From: Sepiola atlantica
Lineage: Eukaryota; Mollusca; Cephalopoda; Sepiida; Sepiolidae
Assembly (NCBI GenBank): GCA_963556195.1
Contig: OY744525.1
Span: forward strand, 53,716,446 to 53,780,445
Reading direction: 5' to 3'
DNA length: 64,000 nt
The notes below the pieces were generated by a model, which saw only the letters and a list, made by a program, of their open reading frames with translations, was not told the DNA's origin and made no database searches. Positions 1-10,255 of this stretch are shown piece by piece. Each line of letters starts with the position of its first letter. The first letter of the stretch is position 1. A program made the translations under genes and the position numbers.

Positions 1-177
1 CATAACGTTTATAACATTGGTGTTAGAAGTGGGATTCTTCACAAAAGAGTAACGTACCCACAGTGAAACGCATAAGGCTGGTTTTCGACACGTTTATAAC
101 ATTGGTGTCAGAAGTTACGGACTCTTCACAAAAGAGTAACGTACCCACTGTGAAATGCATAAAGCTGGTTTCTGAGA
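1..177 (+). repeat. LTR-retrotransposon leader with duplicated primer-binding site (relic)
   Basis: Two tandem copies of about 86 bp occupy 6-90 and 91-177. Each begins CGTTTATAACAT and continues TGGTGT(T/C)AGAAGT. In the first copy, 18-37 reads TGGTGTTAGAAGTGGGATTC, which resembles the complement of the 3' end of animal tRNA-Leu, the usual form of a primer-binding site just after a 5' LTR. The LTR itself would end near base 16 and lies mostly outside the window. The second copy has diverged after AGAAGT. A Ty3/gypsy-type element is the likeliest source, but no protease or reverse transcriptase follows. Confidence 0.45.
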
Positions 178-337
178 CAGAAAATACAGTGCTGTTAAAC
201 TCTTAACTCGTCAAGTAACGAGACAAAAGAAAAAAAGAAAAGAAAAATAAATAAATAAAAGAGAATTGGTCCAACGAGCCCATGTACGACACATAGTTCC
301 ACGACCCGACCATTTAAATTATGATCTTCCACCAGCC

Positions 338-472
338 ATGGCAGAGAACCAGATCGTAAACATGAATCAAACACCTGAAGCACCCATGGTCCACCAGAAT
401 GACACATTAATCCAAACAAGTCAGGCGATGCAGCAGGCAAGGACATTGCCGAATCGCTCTACCAGGGGATAG
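338..472 (+). pseudogene. possible gag amino-terminal remnant
   Basis: A short frame opens at the ATG at 338 (MAENQIVNMNQTPEAP) and stops at 470-472. Its position about 300 bp after the primer-binding site is where a gag frame would start. It is rich in Gln, Asn and Met and has no recognisable domain. The function is inferred only from position; it may be chance. Confidence 0.2.
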
Positions 473-839
473 ATCCTATTCTTGCTTTAGGGATTTCATA
501 ATGCCAACCCCATCTTCGAAAGAATACCCAGCGGACAGACAATGGTAACCGATGCGTTCATGGTCCAAAATCGGGGGGGGGGGGCTGTGTTATATCCACA
601 TATTTTGCCCTATAAAGCATGTAAAGAAGAATAGGGGATTTGTTGGCACATGTTCTCCTACAAAAAAAAGTATGGTGCAATTCGCCAAAAAGGGAACACA
701 CATTAAAAATTGGGACCGGATGTAGTCTAGACAGCGAGAGGCCAAGAGCCGCAAAATCAGCCCACGCAATTTGCGGGGGCGGATGAAGGGCAACCAATCA
801 AATTGGAGAAAATCCTGTTGCTATGCAAACGGAAGGCCC

Positions 840-1505
840 TAGACAGGGAGCGAAAAATATCCGGCAAAGGAAACACGAGGAGTTCGTTCACGGCAGGGGT
901 CGAGTCAAGACATGTCGGGATTTGCTGCTGACGGGGCAGTCAAATTGTCGACAATATATACCCGCAGAAAGGTACGGATTTCGGCAGTGATGGAGTATTG
1001 ACATGTTTAGATTTGAGGCTCAAAGAGCAGTCAATCGAAAACATATCCCCGCACATGGGGCAGATTACAACGGTGGAGGGAAGATGACATTTCCAAAATT
1101 TGCTGCCGACCAAGCAGAAATCGAAATAAAATATATCCCCGCACAAGGGACGACTTTCAACGGTGGAGGAAAGATGACGTTTCCAAGATTTGCTGCCGAC
1201 AAAGCAAAAATCGAAATATTAGATCCCCGCATAAAAAAACAAAAGGAGATTCACAAGGAAAACCCCAATCCGACAAAATTGACCACATACACGAAGTCAA
1301 CAAATTCTTTTCTGGATACGAGATTACCTATATCTTGCCATCGAAAAACTATTTGCAAAAGACGGACATCAGAATCTAAAATTCTGTGACAATATCCTTC
1401 ATATAGCCGAAAACTCCACACTAAAAACTATCTGCGAAAGACGGACTCAGAATAAAAGAATTCTGTGAAAATATCCTTCATATAGCCGTCAACTCCACAC
1501 TATAA
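840..1505 (+). repeat. two sets of short tandem repeats
   Basis: A unit of about 96 bp is repeated at 1036-1131 and 1132-1227, with a more diverged copy at about 918-1000. Each copy contains the words ATCCCCGCACA, GGTGGAGG and TTTGCTGCCGAC. The frame through 1003-1389 stays open, so the peptide NGGGKMTFPxFAADxAxIEI appears twice. From about 1336 to 1500 a different unit of about 88 bp is repeated (AAAAACTAT.TGC.AAAGACGGAC; TCTGTGA.AATATCCTTCATATAGCC). This may be the internal or untranslated part of the LTR element starting upstream. No known protein was recognised. Confidence 0.5.
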
Positions 1506-1512
1506 AAAAAAA

Positions 1513-1850
1513 CTATCCGCAAAAGATGAGACAGTCAGGTTTCAGGAGCGGAGGGGTGAACGATAGAGTAGAGAAAGAATAGCAACGTCTCTTTTGTGAG
1601 AAAGAGGTTGTAGGGAAGAGAAGGTTTTGAAGTCGGTTTTGTATTCTGTAAAGATAGGAAAGAGTGGCCTGCGTGGTACCTCCCCAGATATGGCAAAAGT
1701 ACTCCATCTTAGGACGTATTTGACTCTTATATAGGTAGAGGATTGCGTCATGGGTGAGATACTTTCTAAAACGGTAGAAAGATCCAAGCATTTTTCCAGC
1801 AACCTTAGCAACAGATTTGATGTAAGTCTTCATTTGGAGTTTGGCATGAA
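1513..1850 (-). pseudogene. jockey-like LINE reverse transcriptase, carboxy-terminal fragment
   Basis: The minus-strand frame 1833-1513 reads YIKSVAKVAGKMLGSFYR, then LYKSQIRPKMEYFCHIWGG, then RIQNRLQNL. This is the characteristic segment after the reverse transcriptase domain in jockey/CR1-type non-LTR elements (the IRP.MEY..HIW.G block). The catalytic region is not attached and the frame breaks near 1513. It is an old, truncated, non-functional piece. Confidence 0.7.
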
Positions 1851-1869
1851 GAGCACAAGGCTGGGAGGT

Positions 1870-2080
1870 GGGGGGAGGGGTTGAAAGTCAGCGCCCCAGC
1901 AGAATAGCCAGGCTGACTGCTAAAAATAGCCTGGACAGCCCCGTCAGCATTCCCCTGTAGGAGCGCCTCAGACAATTAGCAATAATCCAACCCCTTCCCA
2001 AAGTGGGAAGACAAGGCCTGGGAGGGTGGACCTACTAGGACTATCCAAGACATAATACCGACAGATCAAGGCCACCGAAA
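1870..2080 (-). mobile_element. snRNA-headed SINE, diverged body only
   Basis: The reverse complement matches the body of the better-preserved copies at 17524-17822 and 51594-51950: a CTCCCAGGC block, a TCTGAGGCGC block, then GGGGAATGC.GACGGGGCTG and CCAGGC.ATTTTT. The U2-like head is not recognisable here, so this copy is 5'-truncated or decayed. Confidence 0.6.
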
Positions 2081-2477
2081 TGACCCGTCTCTGTCAGACT
2101 GATTGTCGAGAATGTATTGGGTGGTACAATCATCAGTTGACTTTCGCCCACTGAATCATTTTGAAATCCGGTCAGTCCTAGAAGCTTATCGAAGCAGAGA
2201 GATTCTTCGAAGAGGGAGACATTTATTTAATTTGGGGCAAACGTATATTTGTGTCTATTCAAAAGAACGGAACAATCTTAGACTTGAACGTTGAGGACAA
2301 CAGAGACACTCATTCAGTACCAAGAGAAGATTGTTTCAGTTATTGACAATTCTTCATATCCAAGTGTGCTTGCAACATAGATGTGCACATTGAACGGCGT
2401 TAAAACAAAGACTGTTTCGCATTCATGACTGAAAAGAGTTAAGTACAGACCGAAGTTTCTTCTTCTTATTTCTTTGT

Positions 2478-3060
2478 GTGTCTTTCAAGTGTCATGTGAT
2501 CATGCAACAGTTCCCCACTTTTTTACGCAGTCCTTTGCAGTATTGTTGTACTCTGCATGATCTTTCAAGCTGCACCGGTTGGGCAGTAGAGGGCAGACAA
2601 GGCAGCATTGCATCGTATGATCCTCCTCTACACATTCGCAGATGGTTGGGTCAGTTTTGTAGTCCCATATACTCATATCAACTTTTGATCGCCCCATTCC
2701 CATTGTCAGGCGGTTGAGTGTTTTCCACTGGAGCCAAGGTGTTTCTGAACCGGACGGAGAGCCTCAGAAGAGAGGATTCCCATGTCAGTAGGAGGGGAGC
2801 CATTTTCTAGCCGTCTGGTCCACAGCTGTAGTTTTGTCTCTTCCTGAGATATTGTTAGATGTTCGACATGGCTGAGGAAGCTTCTCCTTGACCAGTCGTT
2901 GAACCGTTGGTTAACGTCTATGAAGTAGATTGTGTTAATCACTGACAGCCTTTGTGATCTCTACTCGGCTGGCAACTTACCGTCTCACATCTAAATGGGC
3001 AATGCCAGTGAGGAGATGCAGGTTGTTCAGGTTGGTAGGCTTCAGGCAGGCAGTGATCAA
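2478..3060 (-). pseudogene. non-LTR retrotransposon 3' coding end (family shared with 13320-14210)
   Basis: In minus-strand order the pieces are LHLLTGIAHLDVRRE-like, a central degenerate part, then DPTICECVEEDHTMQCCLV and CPLLPNRCSLKDHAEYNN, ending KDCVKKWGTVA. The C-x-C ... H ... C arrangement is the zinc-knuckle-like tail found at the carboxy end of many LINE polyproteins. About 560 bp align with 13330-13900 over the whole length, so both derive from one family. Several frameshifts are present. Confidence 0.65.
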
Positions 3061-4331
3061 GCGAAGTTTCTTTGTACAAAGTATGGCTAGATTGCAGAAA
3101 TCACTGTAAATTTTATTAACGATTCCATGGATAGTATTTCTTTTTGGTCACCCCTTATTTAGTTATACTAGTTAATGACCTTGTTTAACAATTTTGGGAA
3201 AATTATTGATTTATTTTTAACTCATAATTTTGTATTAAATTTAAATATAAACTTTAAACTTTGAATAATATTAATGTTTTGGTTTTATTTTTTATTCAAT
3301 TTAGTTCGTTAATTTATTTACATTTAAAGTAAACTTAAATTTACTATCAAAAATATATATTTGCTAGTTTATATAATTCTGTGTATTTTACTTATGGTTA
3401 TTGTTGTGAAGTAGTCCAACAGTAAAGAAGAAGAAGTTGGGTTAAGATAACAAATGTATTAACATAAAAGGTACAAAGGTAAGGAAACTTACTGGCACTC
3501 GGCTAGACAGTTACAATACTGACCTTTTTCTCCCTGGTGATTGTCTATTTATAGTGAGAACCGGTATAGTTTCCCTTCTGTTAGAACGGCCGGTGTAACA
3601 ATTATAATCTCATTAAACTCGGAGGTTAGAAATATGTCAATGTATGTGTGGGGTGTAGGGAAATGAATCCTCGAACTACACCGATGCCATGACACCGGTA
3701 AGTTATTCGTCTTTGTTTACTCTAAAAAGGTTAGAGCATCGGCATCGGACGTCTCAGAATGAAGAATATTTGGGTTGTTCAGATATCTATATCTTACATT
3801 AAAAGGTAGAAAACTGCCACTACTTGTAAGTAAAAACTAATCTCCTTAATGTTTTGTATAATGTTACGTTTACGGTTTTTATGTGGTCAACTATAAATAA
3901 ATTTGTACTTGGCCTTATTTTCCTCTATTATTCGTTCTTAACTAGTTATGTGTTGGATCTCTACGAGATGAAAAGCTGTGAGATAAAATAGCCTCTTATT
4001 CCAACACATAAATAAATAAATTCCCTCAGAAACTTTTTAAAATGGTCAAGAAACCGGACCCCAAAATACTTCAAATCAATCAAAAACATAATATTAATTG
4101 TGAAAATTCTGTGAAAATGGAATCTTTCTTTCGTACAATCCATGGACTTAGAAGAGTGTTGAATTTGTGATGTTAACACTTCAATACGGGACCCTTTTTT
4201 GTACTAATGGGTCACTACATATCAAGGCCCAAATCCACTCGAGGATAAGGCTTAATGAGATGAAAGAGGAAGAACCTCATTAGAGGACTGAGGATGATTA
4301 ATTGAATGAACTAAGTTTGAGTATTCGTGGG
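3061..4331. other. AT-rich DNA without recognisable gene
   Basis: Mostly AT-rich sequence. A somewhat GC-richer part at about 3405-3610 (TGTGAAGTAGTCCAACAG ... GTGTAACA) has the look of a solo LTR, with TG at one end and CA at the other, but I found no partner copy or flanking duplication. No open frame of interest. Confidence 0.3.
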
Positions 4332-4827
4332 TAGTGATGGGACGATTCCAATATTTTTTACGATTCCGATACAATTAACGATGGGGGGGTAGCTGAGGGT
4401 CATCATCTACTTTTAAATGTAGATATAATTTCTTTTTAATTTTACAAACTTCTTAATGTTCCTTTTATGTATTGTATCCAAGATTTTGATAAACTCATTG
4501 TGAGATTTTCATCTATATTTTTCACTTATGCCATTTTTTCTATTGACTTGTTCCCTTTTTACCGGGACATTTTTTCCGGTCCAATTTTTACCTAAATTTG
4601 TTATTAAAATCTATAAATTTTAGTTTTGCTGGTAGCTTAAAATCAATAAATATTTATCATTTTATCATTAGTACCAGCAATGGAAAATTAAGTTTTAAAC
4701 AAATTTTTTTTTAAAGAATCGTTTTGGGAATCGGAAATTAGGCTCAAATATTTCTGATTTCGATAACCTAAAAATTTCTGATTTTTCCAATTCTCGCTTT
4801 CGATTCAGATTAATCATCCCAACATTA
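4332..4827. mobile_element. hAT-type MITE with near-perfect 8-bp duplication
   Basis: The left end is TAGTGATGGGACGATTCC and the right end, read inward, is TAATGTTGGGATGATTAATC. Internal inverted stretches rich in GATTCCGAT/AATCGG fit a hAT-like non-autonomous element. Flanks are TTCGTGGG (4324-4331) and CTCGTGGG (4828-4835), 7 of 8 identical, the duplication length expected for hAT. It is 496 bp long with no coding capacity. A related right end lies at 18337-18409. Confidence 0.65.
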
Positions 4828-5091
4828 CTCGTGGGGACGATCTTTGATCGGAATCTGTTGACTCTGAATTTGAAGACGACCATATTGAAATTTGTGGTGA
4901 ATCAGTTCTGCGGTGAATCAGTAATATGTTCCAAAGCCTTTGCGAAGAAGTTTTGTTCGTGGAAATTTCGCTTGCCACTGGGCACACGAAAAAAGAAATA
5001 TTTTTTGGTTGTTTGTTGTGGTAGAAACGAGTTTTTACTGTGAAAGGTTTAAAAGAGGGGGGGCAGAGATGTGAACTCAGTCAAACACCTT

Positions 5092-5092
5092 T

Positions 5093-5143
<51 letters not shown>
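5092..5143. repeat. (GA)n microsatellite
   Basis: About 25 uninterrupted AG dinucleotides followed by a G-rich stretch. Confidence 0.95.
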
Positions 5144-5148
<5 letters not shown>

Positions 5149-5424
5149 CGGGGCGGGAGAGAAAGAGATAGACACTAGCGACGTCTATTCTGTGAGAAAA
5201 GGGCTGTCAGGAAAACAATGTTATTATTATTTCGCTGAAGGAAAGCATCATGCTAAATTTAAAATATGAAGTTTTTTTAGCATAAAATAAAATAAAATAA
5301 ATATTTTACCATATTAAGGGGTGGTTGCGGGTAGGTAGTATCGGCTTTGACCGTCCGTAAATGGAGGTTTTGTTTAACTGCCTCCCACCGCAGCCAGGCT
5401 AAACATAGGGTCAGTTTATAGGAG

Positions 5425-5590
5425 CTAATTTTAACATAAACTGTAAGACAATCTCCTATCATAATCTTTAGCGAAAGGGTCGCCAAAGAAAGGAAAACAA
5501 GGCCCTTTCTATAAACAACAAATTTATTTGGTATACACAACCGGGTATAGGTTGTCAGAAGTTAAGACAGTGAATAAAACAGAATTAAAT
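5425..5590 (+). repeat. interspersed repeat, copy 1 (pair with 18955-19115)
   Basis: Shares with 18955-19115 the words AACATAAACTGTAAGAC, AAAGGAAAACAAGGCCC, TATAAACAACAAATT and GGGT.TAGGTTG.C..AAGTTAA. About 150 bp are alignable. The class is unknown; an LTR or SINE fragment is possible. Confidence 0.5.
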
Positions 5591-5599
5591 AATAATAAT

Positions 5600-6425
5600 A
5601 AATGTCGGTTGCCGAAAGTCTTTTCTTGGAGCAGTACATCTTCAAGTGAAGATAGCCTTGCTCGGTGTCTAGTCAACATGGGGAAGAAGAAAGTGTCAAA
5701 ACCTTTTTTCGTGACTGTCTGGAAGCTCTCTGGCTGCACTGCAACCCCCTAAAGGTCTCCGGGTGGAGTCCTTAAAACGTCTGTCGAAATTATTACGCAC
5801 AGGAGTCTGATTGGTCACCGTCTGACCAAACAACCTCACTAGACCTGCTCTCTACCAGAGGAAATAAATATCAATGTTTATAACTGCTACAAGCTTATAG
5901 TGAGAATCCAGTTCCCTGAAAAGGGACACTCTGGTTGGTTGCAAAAATGCCTGGTCGGCCTAGTCAGCCTCGTCGGGCCTCGTCGTCACTCTCTCACGGA
6001 TGAGGGTGCCTTAAGCGAAAGGCAATACCTCCCACCTCCGAAAGGAGAAGATGAAAGAAATAAACCCTTCACCGACTCCGGCCATAAAGGAAAGTGAGTA
6101 CAATCCAGTTAAAAAAAAAATCTTTTGTATTTTGCAAAACAAAAGAAAGAGAAAAAAATAACAAGAATAAAAAGAAAAAGTAACGTCATCGAATTCAGAT
6201 TAGCGGCGTTCTTTGTTATTTACGTTTATTTATTTATGTTTATGTTTATTTTTCGTTGTTGCGCAGTGAAAGTCACGATAAGGAGCGAGTAACAAAAGGC
6301 AGCGACCATTCCCATTTGTTCAGTTTTGAGGTCAATCGAATGCTAAAACAATGACGTCATAAATAGAATCAAAATGGCAGACAAGTGTTGAAATTCAAAT
6401 TTATTAAACGCTGACAGACGTCAGT
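5600..6425. other. no gene recognised
   Basis: Moderately GC-rich sequence around 5600-6100 and AT-rich sequence to 6425. The short frame at 5900-6097 has no homology I recognise. Nothing else is supported. Confidence 0.3.
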
Positions 6426-6472
6426 AGCCTTTTTTATCGGAGCAAAGTGTAGTATCTATTCTGATAATACAC
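6426..6472 (+). repeat. decayed U2-snRNA-like sequence
   Basis: AAAGTGTAGTATCT is preserved, flanked by CCTTTTT and ATTCTGATAATAC, resembling the 5' part of U2 snRNA (the branch-site-pairing GUAGUA region and the following stem). It matches the heads of the SINEs at 17524 and 51594 but the body does not follow, so it is a fragment. Confidence 0.45.
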
Positions 6473-6584
6473 TTTATCCTTTTTGCCCTCAGTCAGAGAA
6501 TTGGTAATCCTTCTAGAACGAGGCAATTTTTATTTTTGTCCCAATCTCAAGTGCCCCTTTTTGAAAAGCTGAACCCACGTTAAA

Positions 6585-6725
6585 AGCGACTGTAGCAGTT
6601 ACATAATTAAGATATTTTGGGGGGCACTTGCATGTAATCTATTGCGTAGTGATTGGTACCGTGGTTCGGTGAGATAACACAGGCATGCTCAAACTCGCGT
6701 AGTGATACGTTGGGTGATTAGAATA
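6585..6725 (+). repeat. unclassified interspersed repeat B, copy 1
   Basis: Aligns with 17845-17990 through TAGCAGTTACAT, TGCATGTAATC.ATTGCGTA, ACAGGCATGC.CAAACTCG and GGTGATTAG. Both copies lie shortly after a U2-like sequence, so this could be the distal part of a longer element. No coding potential. Confidence 0.5.
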
Positions 6726-6894
6726 CTTTGATCATTTGCTCCTTTTTCCATTTCCGTCCAAACCGTTTGGTGCCCATATATGAACAGTTCTAGTCGAGAT
6801 GTCAACGTGAACAGACGTCATATTTCCTTGTTCGCCTCTCGTCATTACTTGAATGAGAGACGAGACCAAAGACCTGGACTCAATTCCATTTCTA

Positions 6895-7140
6895 TAGTAC
6901 ACATATACTGGCCGAACCAACCTGTCTTATATCCTTGTTTTCTATAATGCTTTCCGGACCATAGTTTGTGTTAATGAAACTGTTGGATAAAAGTTAATTT
7001 AAATTGTAAAGAAGTTTGTCCTTTCAACTGAAGCCTGGTGACCCTTTTCTTTTCTTATCAAGCAAGGCCAGTTAAATGAATACAGACGCAGCAACGCTAC
7101 CTCAACAACCTCTATACGACCTTGTATCGAACTTTGTCCT
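6895..7140 (+). repeat. unclassified interspersed repeat C, copy 1
   Basis: The stretch AATTGTA.AGAAGTTTGTCC, a TGGTGACC word and AAGCAAGGCCA recur at 46375-46515, and a weaker form occurs at 18424-18545. The part around 6905-6945 (CCGAACCAAC.TGT) also recurs at 19318-19350. The TGGTGACC word could be a primer-binding site of an LTR element, but this is a guess. Confidence 0.4.
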
Positions 7141-7246
7141 CGTGAAGGACGGGGGGGGGGGGGGTAAATAGGGACAGACGGATCTCGGCGTTGCCCGGGT
7201 GTAAAATACTCTAGGATATTGTTTTTACATATATATGGGTTTCATG

Positions 7247-7247
<1 letters not shown>

Positions 7248-7312
<65 letters not shown>

Positions 7313-7741
7313 TACTCACTAGGGGTTCTCACACAGGTTATCAGTGATTGCTCACCGACAACCGGTGGTATTCCCTGGAGTCTGAGTGACAACAAGTCTC
7401 CTCAGATTTCCAGTATTCTCCACCTCTTTTCGATAGCCACCGCAAATAAATTTGCAGTATCACAACAGCCGTTTACCATTGATTTCTCGCTGGTAAGGAC
7501 GATTGGTCTTCTCTGGGGTTTGGGTGGCAATAAGCCTCCCCGAGGTCCCAGCAGTCTCTGCACTTCCAGTGGAGGTCTGGTTTGTGCTGTCTCTCCTCGA
7601 TCTTCTCATCCTTCTTGACTCTATACAAATATTTTGTGCAGTGTTAGCCTAGGCTGGTACCTTTTTTTTTTCTTTTTTTTCTTTTTTTTTTTTTGTGTGT
7701 GGGGTGGGGGGTGGGGGGTGAGCTTATGGTGTTTCTTGCTA

Positions 7742-7742
<1 letters not shown>
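7248..7742 (-). mobile_element. R4/Dong-like LINE, copy E1 (3' untranslated part only) with (TAA)n tail
   Basis: A (ATT)n run at 7248-7312 is the plus-strand view of a (TAA)n 3' tail. It is followed by about 430 bp of 3' untranslated sequence starting TTACTCACTAGGGG and containing GATTGCTCACCGACA and CTGGAGTCTGAGTGACAAC. The same block follows a TAA run in E2, E3 and E4, always in the same orientation. The copy stops at another (ATT)n run at 7745-7810, so it is severely 5'-truncated. The 120-odd-residue plus-strand frame here is an artefact. Confidence 0.75.
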
Positions 7743-7812
<70 letters not shown>

Positions 7813-9690
7813 CCAGTAGATCCCACACAGGCTGTCATCAGTGATTGCTCACTGACAGTAACCAGTGGTGTTTCCTGGAGTACTCACCACCTCTTTCGAT
7901 AACTGTTACAAATAATTTTGCATTATCACAGCAGACACTTAACATCGATTACTCGCTGGAAATGACCATTGGTCTGGTCATGGATATGGGTGTAATAAGC
8001 CTTCCCAAGGTACCAGCACTTTCCACACTCTTCTAGTGGAGGTCTGGGTAGTGCTCTCCCTCCTCGGTCCCTCCATCCTCCTTGGCATTTTACGACTATT
8101 TTATGTGGTATCAGCCTAGGTTGGTGGTATCACTTGTGGGGGGGGGGGGGGGGGGTATGAAATTTCTTGCAGTTTCTGTTTCTTGGTTCTTGTGGTGGTG
8201 TTCTTTCTGTGTTTGTTTTTCTCCTATTGCAACTTGTATGTGATTAGTGTTTGTAGCTTATGTGAGTTGTTTTCCGCATTCAAGGATTTTCCTTAAAATT
8301 GCTGAAATGTTTTCATCATTGCCGTCCGTTGTATGGTCTAAGTCTTCCCTTTGATTCCAATTTCTCCCAGTCTTTTTTCCAGGTTTTCTGGAACTGTTCC
8401 TAGTTTTCCTACGATTATTGGTATTATATTGACTTTTTCATACTCCATATTCCTTTCAATTCTCTGGCAAGTTTCGTGTATTTACTTCGTTTTTATGTTT
8501 CCTTGATCTTGACTCTGTTGTCTGCTGGGACGGCAAAGTCTACGATTTGGCAGGATTTTTCATTCTTGTTGACTATTATGCCATCCGGTCTCCTTGCTTG
8601 TATGAGTTTATCTGTTTGCGCCTTCATGTCCCATGTATTTGTTTTACTTTCTACTTTTCTTTTCTTGTCTTTTTGTTTCAGGTTTCAGTACTTACTGAGT
8701 TGTTCATTGAGACAGTGTTTCTTGCTGCGGTGATCAACCTTTCTGTGTTCTGGGTTATGTATTTCTCCAGCTCTTTTTTGTGTCTTCCACGCAGTCTTCT
8801 ATACTTACCAGTCCTCTTCCCCCTTCATTTCTTTTTCGAGTCTGTCCGTATCGTCTTTTGGATGTAATGCGTTGTATATGGTCATTAATTTTCTAGTCTT
8901 CTGGTCAAGGTGCCTGGGTTCTTCTTTGGTCCAGCCTATGAATGCTCCAAAGTATCTTATTAGTGTTACTGCCCAGGTGTTTATTCCTTTTACGAGGTTT
9001 CTGCTACATAATTTTGTTTCTAAGAGCTTTCTGGTTCTTCTCAAATATTCTTTTCCAATCTTCTCTTTCATTTCTGTAGATTGGGTGGTGTTTGCTTCCA
9101 GAACTCCCAAATATTTCTAGCTGTTCTGTTCGCCTAGCACTCTCATCTCCTCTTGGTTGGGTAGTTCCATATCCTCAGTTGTCTTCAGTTTTCCCTTTTT
9201 CATCTCTAGCAGTGCACTGTTTTCCATTCCGAATTCTATTTGAATGTCCTAGCTGAAGATTCTGGTTGTATTTATCAGCTTTTCCAGTTCCTTTTTGCTT
9301 TTTGCTTTTGATCTATGTATAGTAGATCATGCGTCCCTCTTTTCCCTTTCCGGCATCCTTTTTGTTCCTCGGGGAGCAGTCCATGATTGTTCAGGTAGTG
9401 GAAGATTTGTTCTCTCAGCTGTGCTGTTAGGGTTTTCCACATTGATGGTAAACAGGTTATTGGTCTGTAGTTGCTTGGGATCGTTCTCTTTTTGGCGTCT
9501 TTTTGTATTAGCGTTGTCCTTCCTTTGGTCATCCACTCAGGTACATCTGTTTTGTGGATACATCCTCTCAGTTTCTGTGCTAGCCTTTGATGTAGGATCG
9601 TGAATTTTTAAAACCAGCATGCATGTATTCCATCGTGGCCTGGTGCTTTCAAGTTTGCCATTTTCCTAAAGGTTGTCTTAATCGTTTCTT
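7743..9690 (-). pseudogene. R4/Dong-like LINE, copy E2, 5'-truncated with internal deletions
   Basis: (TAA)n tail at 7745-7810, 3' untranslated block 7811-8150, then coding sequence on the minus strand. From its amino side: KAPGHDGIHACWF and VPEWMTKGRTTLIQKD (reverse-transcriptase entry blocks, about 9650-9510), NYRPITCLPSMWKTLT and LLPEEQKGCRKGKRGTHDLL (9490-9310), then a jump directly to KSKK.LEKLINT, which removes the YxDD catalytic block. Next comes FIGWTKEEPRHLDQKTRKL and YNALHPKDDTDRL (8950-8820). About 390 bp covering the zinc knuckle are missing relative to E4 (near 8650), and part of the restriction-like endonuclease remains near 8500-8600. Not functional. Confidence 0.8.
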
Positions 9691-10255
9691 TATTATTATT
9701 TGTACTCACTAGAAGTTCTCACACAGGTCATCAGTGATTGCTCACCGACAGCCGGTGGTATTCCCTGGAGTCTGAGTGACAACAGTTTCCCCAGATTTCC
9801 AGTATTCTCCACCTCTTTTTGATAACAACAGCAGATGGTGTCTGCTTCTAGAACTTCAATATATTTGTAGTTATCCTGTTCGCCTAGCGCCCTCATTTCC
9901 TCTTGGTTGGGGAGTTCCATACCCTCTGTTGTCCCCAGTTTTCCTTTTTTTTATTTCTAGTAGTGCACACTTTTCAATTCCGAATTTCATTTGGATGTCC
10001 TGACTGAAGATTCTGGTCGTATTTATCAGTTTTTCCAGTTTCTTTTTGCTTTTTGCAAATAGTTTTAGGTCGTCCATGTACATCAGGTGGTTTACTCTTA
10101 GTTCTGTGTCTGTAAACTTGTATCTAGCATCATATTTTCTGGATATGTAGTTGAGTGGCATCATAGCTATTATAAACAGTAGTGGTGATGGGGAGTCTCC
10201 TTGGAAAATGCCTCTCTGTATCTTTATTTCAGTCAAGTGTTGTCCTCCGGCTGTA
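9691..10255 (-). pseudogene. R4/Dong-like LINE, copy E3, carrying the YMDD catalytic block
   Basis: A short TAA tail (9691-9700) and the first 130 bp of the 3' untranslated block are fused by an internal deletion at about 9830 to reverse-transcriptase coding sequence. The minus-strand frame 10250-9871 reads KIQRGIFQGDSPSPLLFII, then ELRVNHLMYMDDLKLFAKS and INTTRIFSQDIQMKFGIEKC. GIFQGDSPSPL and YMDD are the fourth and fifth core blocks of the polymerase, and GIEKC is the following one. All downstream domains are absent because of the deletion. E2 lacks exactly the segment present here, so E2 and E3 together cover most of the polymerase. Confidence 0.8.

Noticed and set aside
3405..3610. Solo LTR
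   Set aside because: It starts TG and ends CA, but no flanking duplication or second copy in the window supports it.
7235..7819. Open frames with long runs of Ile or Tyr
   Set aside because: They translate (ATT)n tracts and the 3' untranslated block of the R4-like LINE, whose coding strand is the opposite one.
8476..9120. Plus-strand frames rich in Phe and Leu that look like membrane proteins
   Set aside because: They are antisense shadows of LINE copy E2; the minus strand carries the recognisable polymerase and tail blocks.
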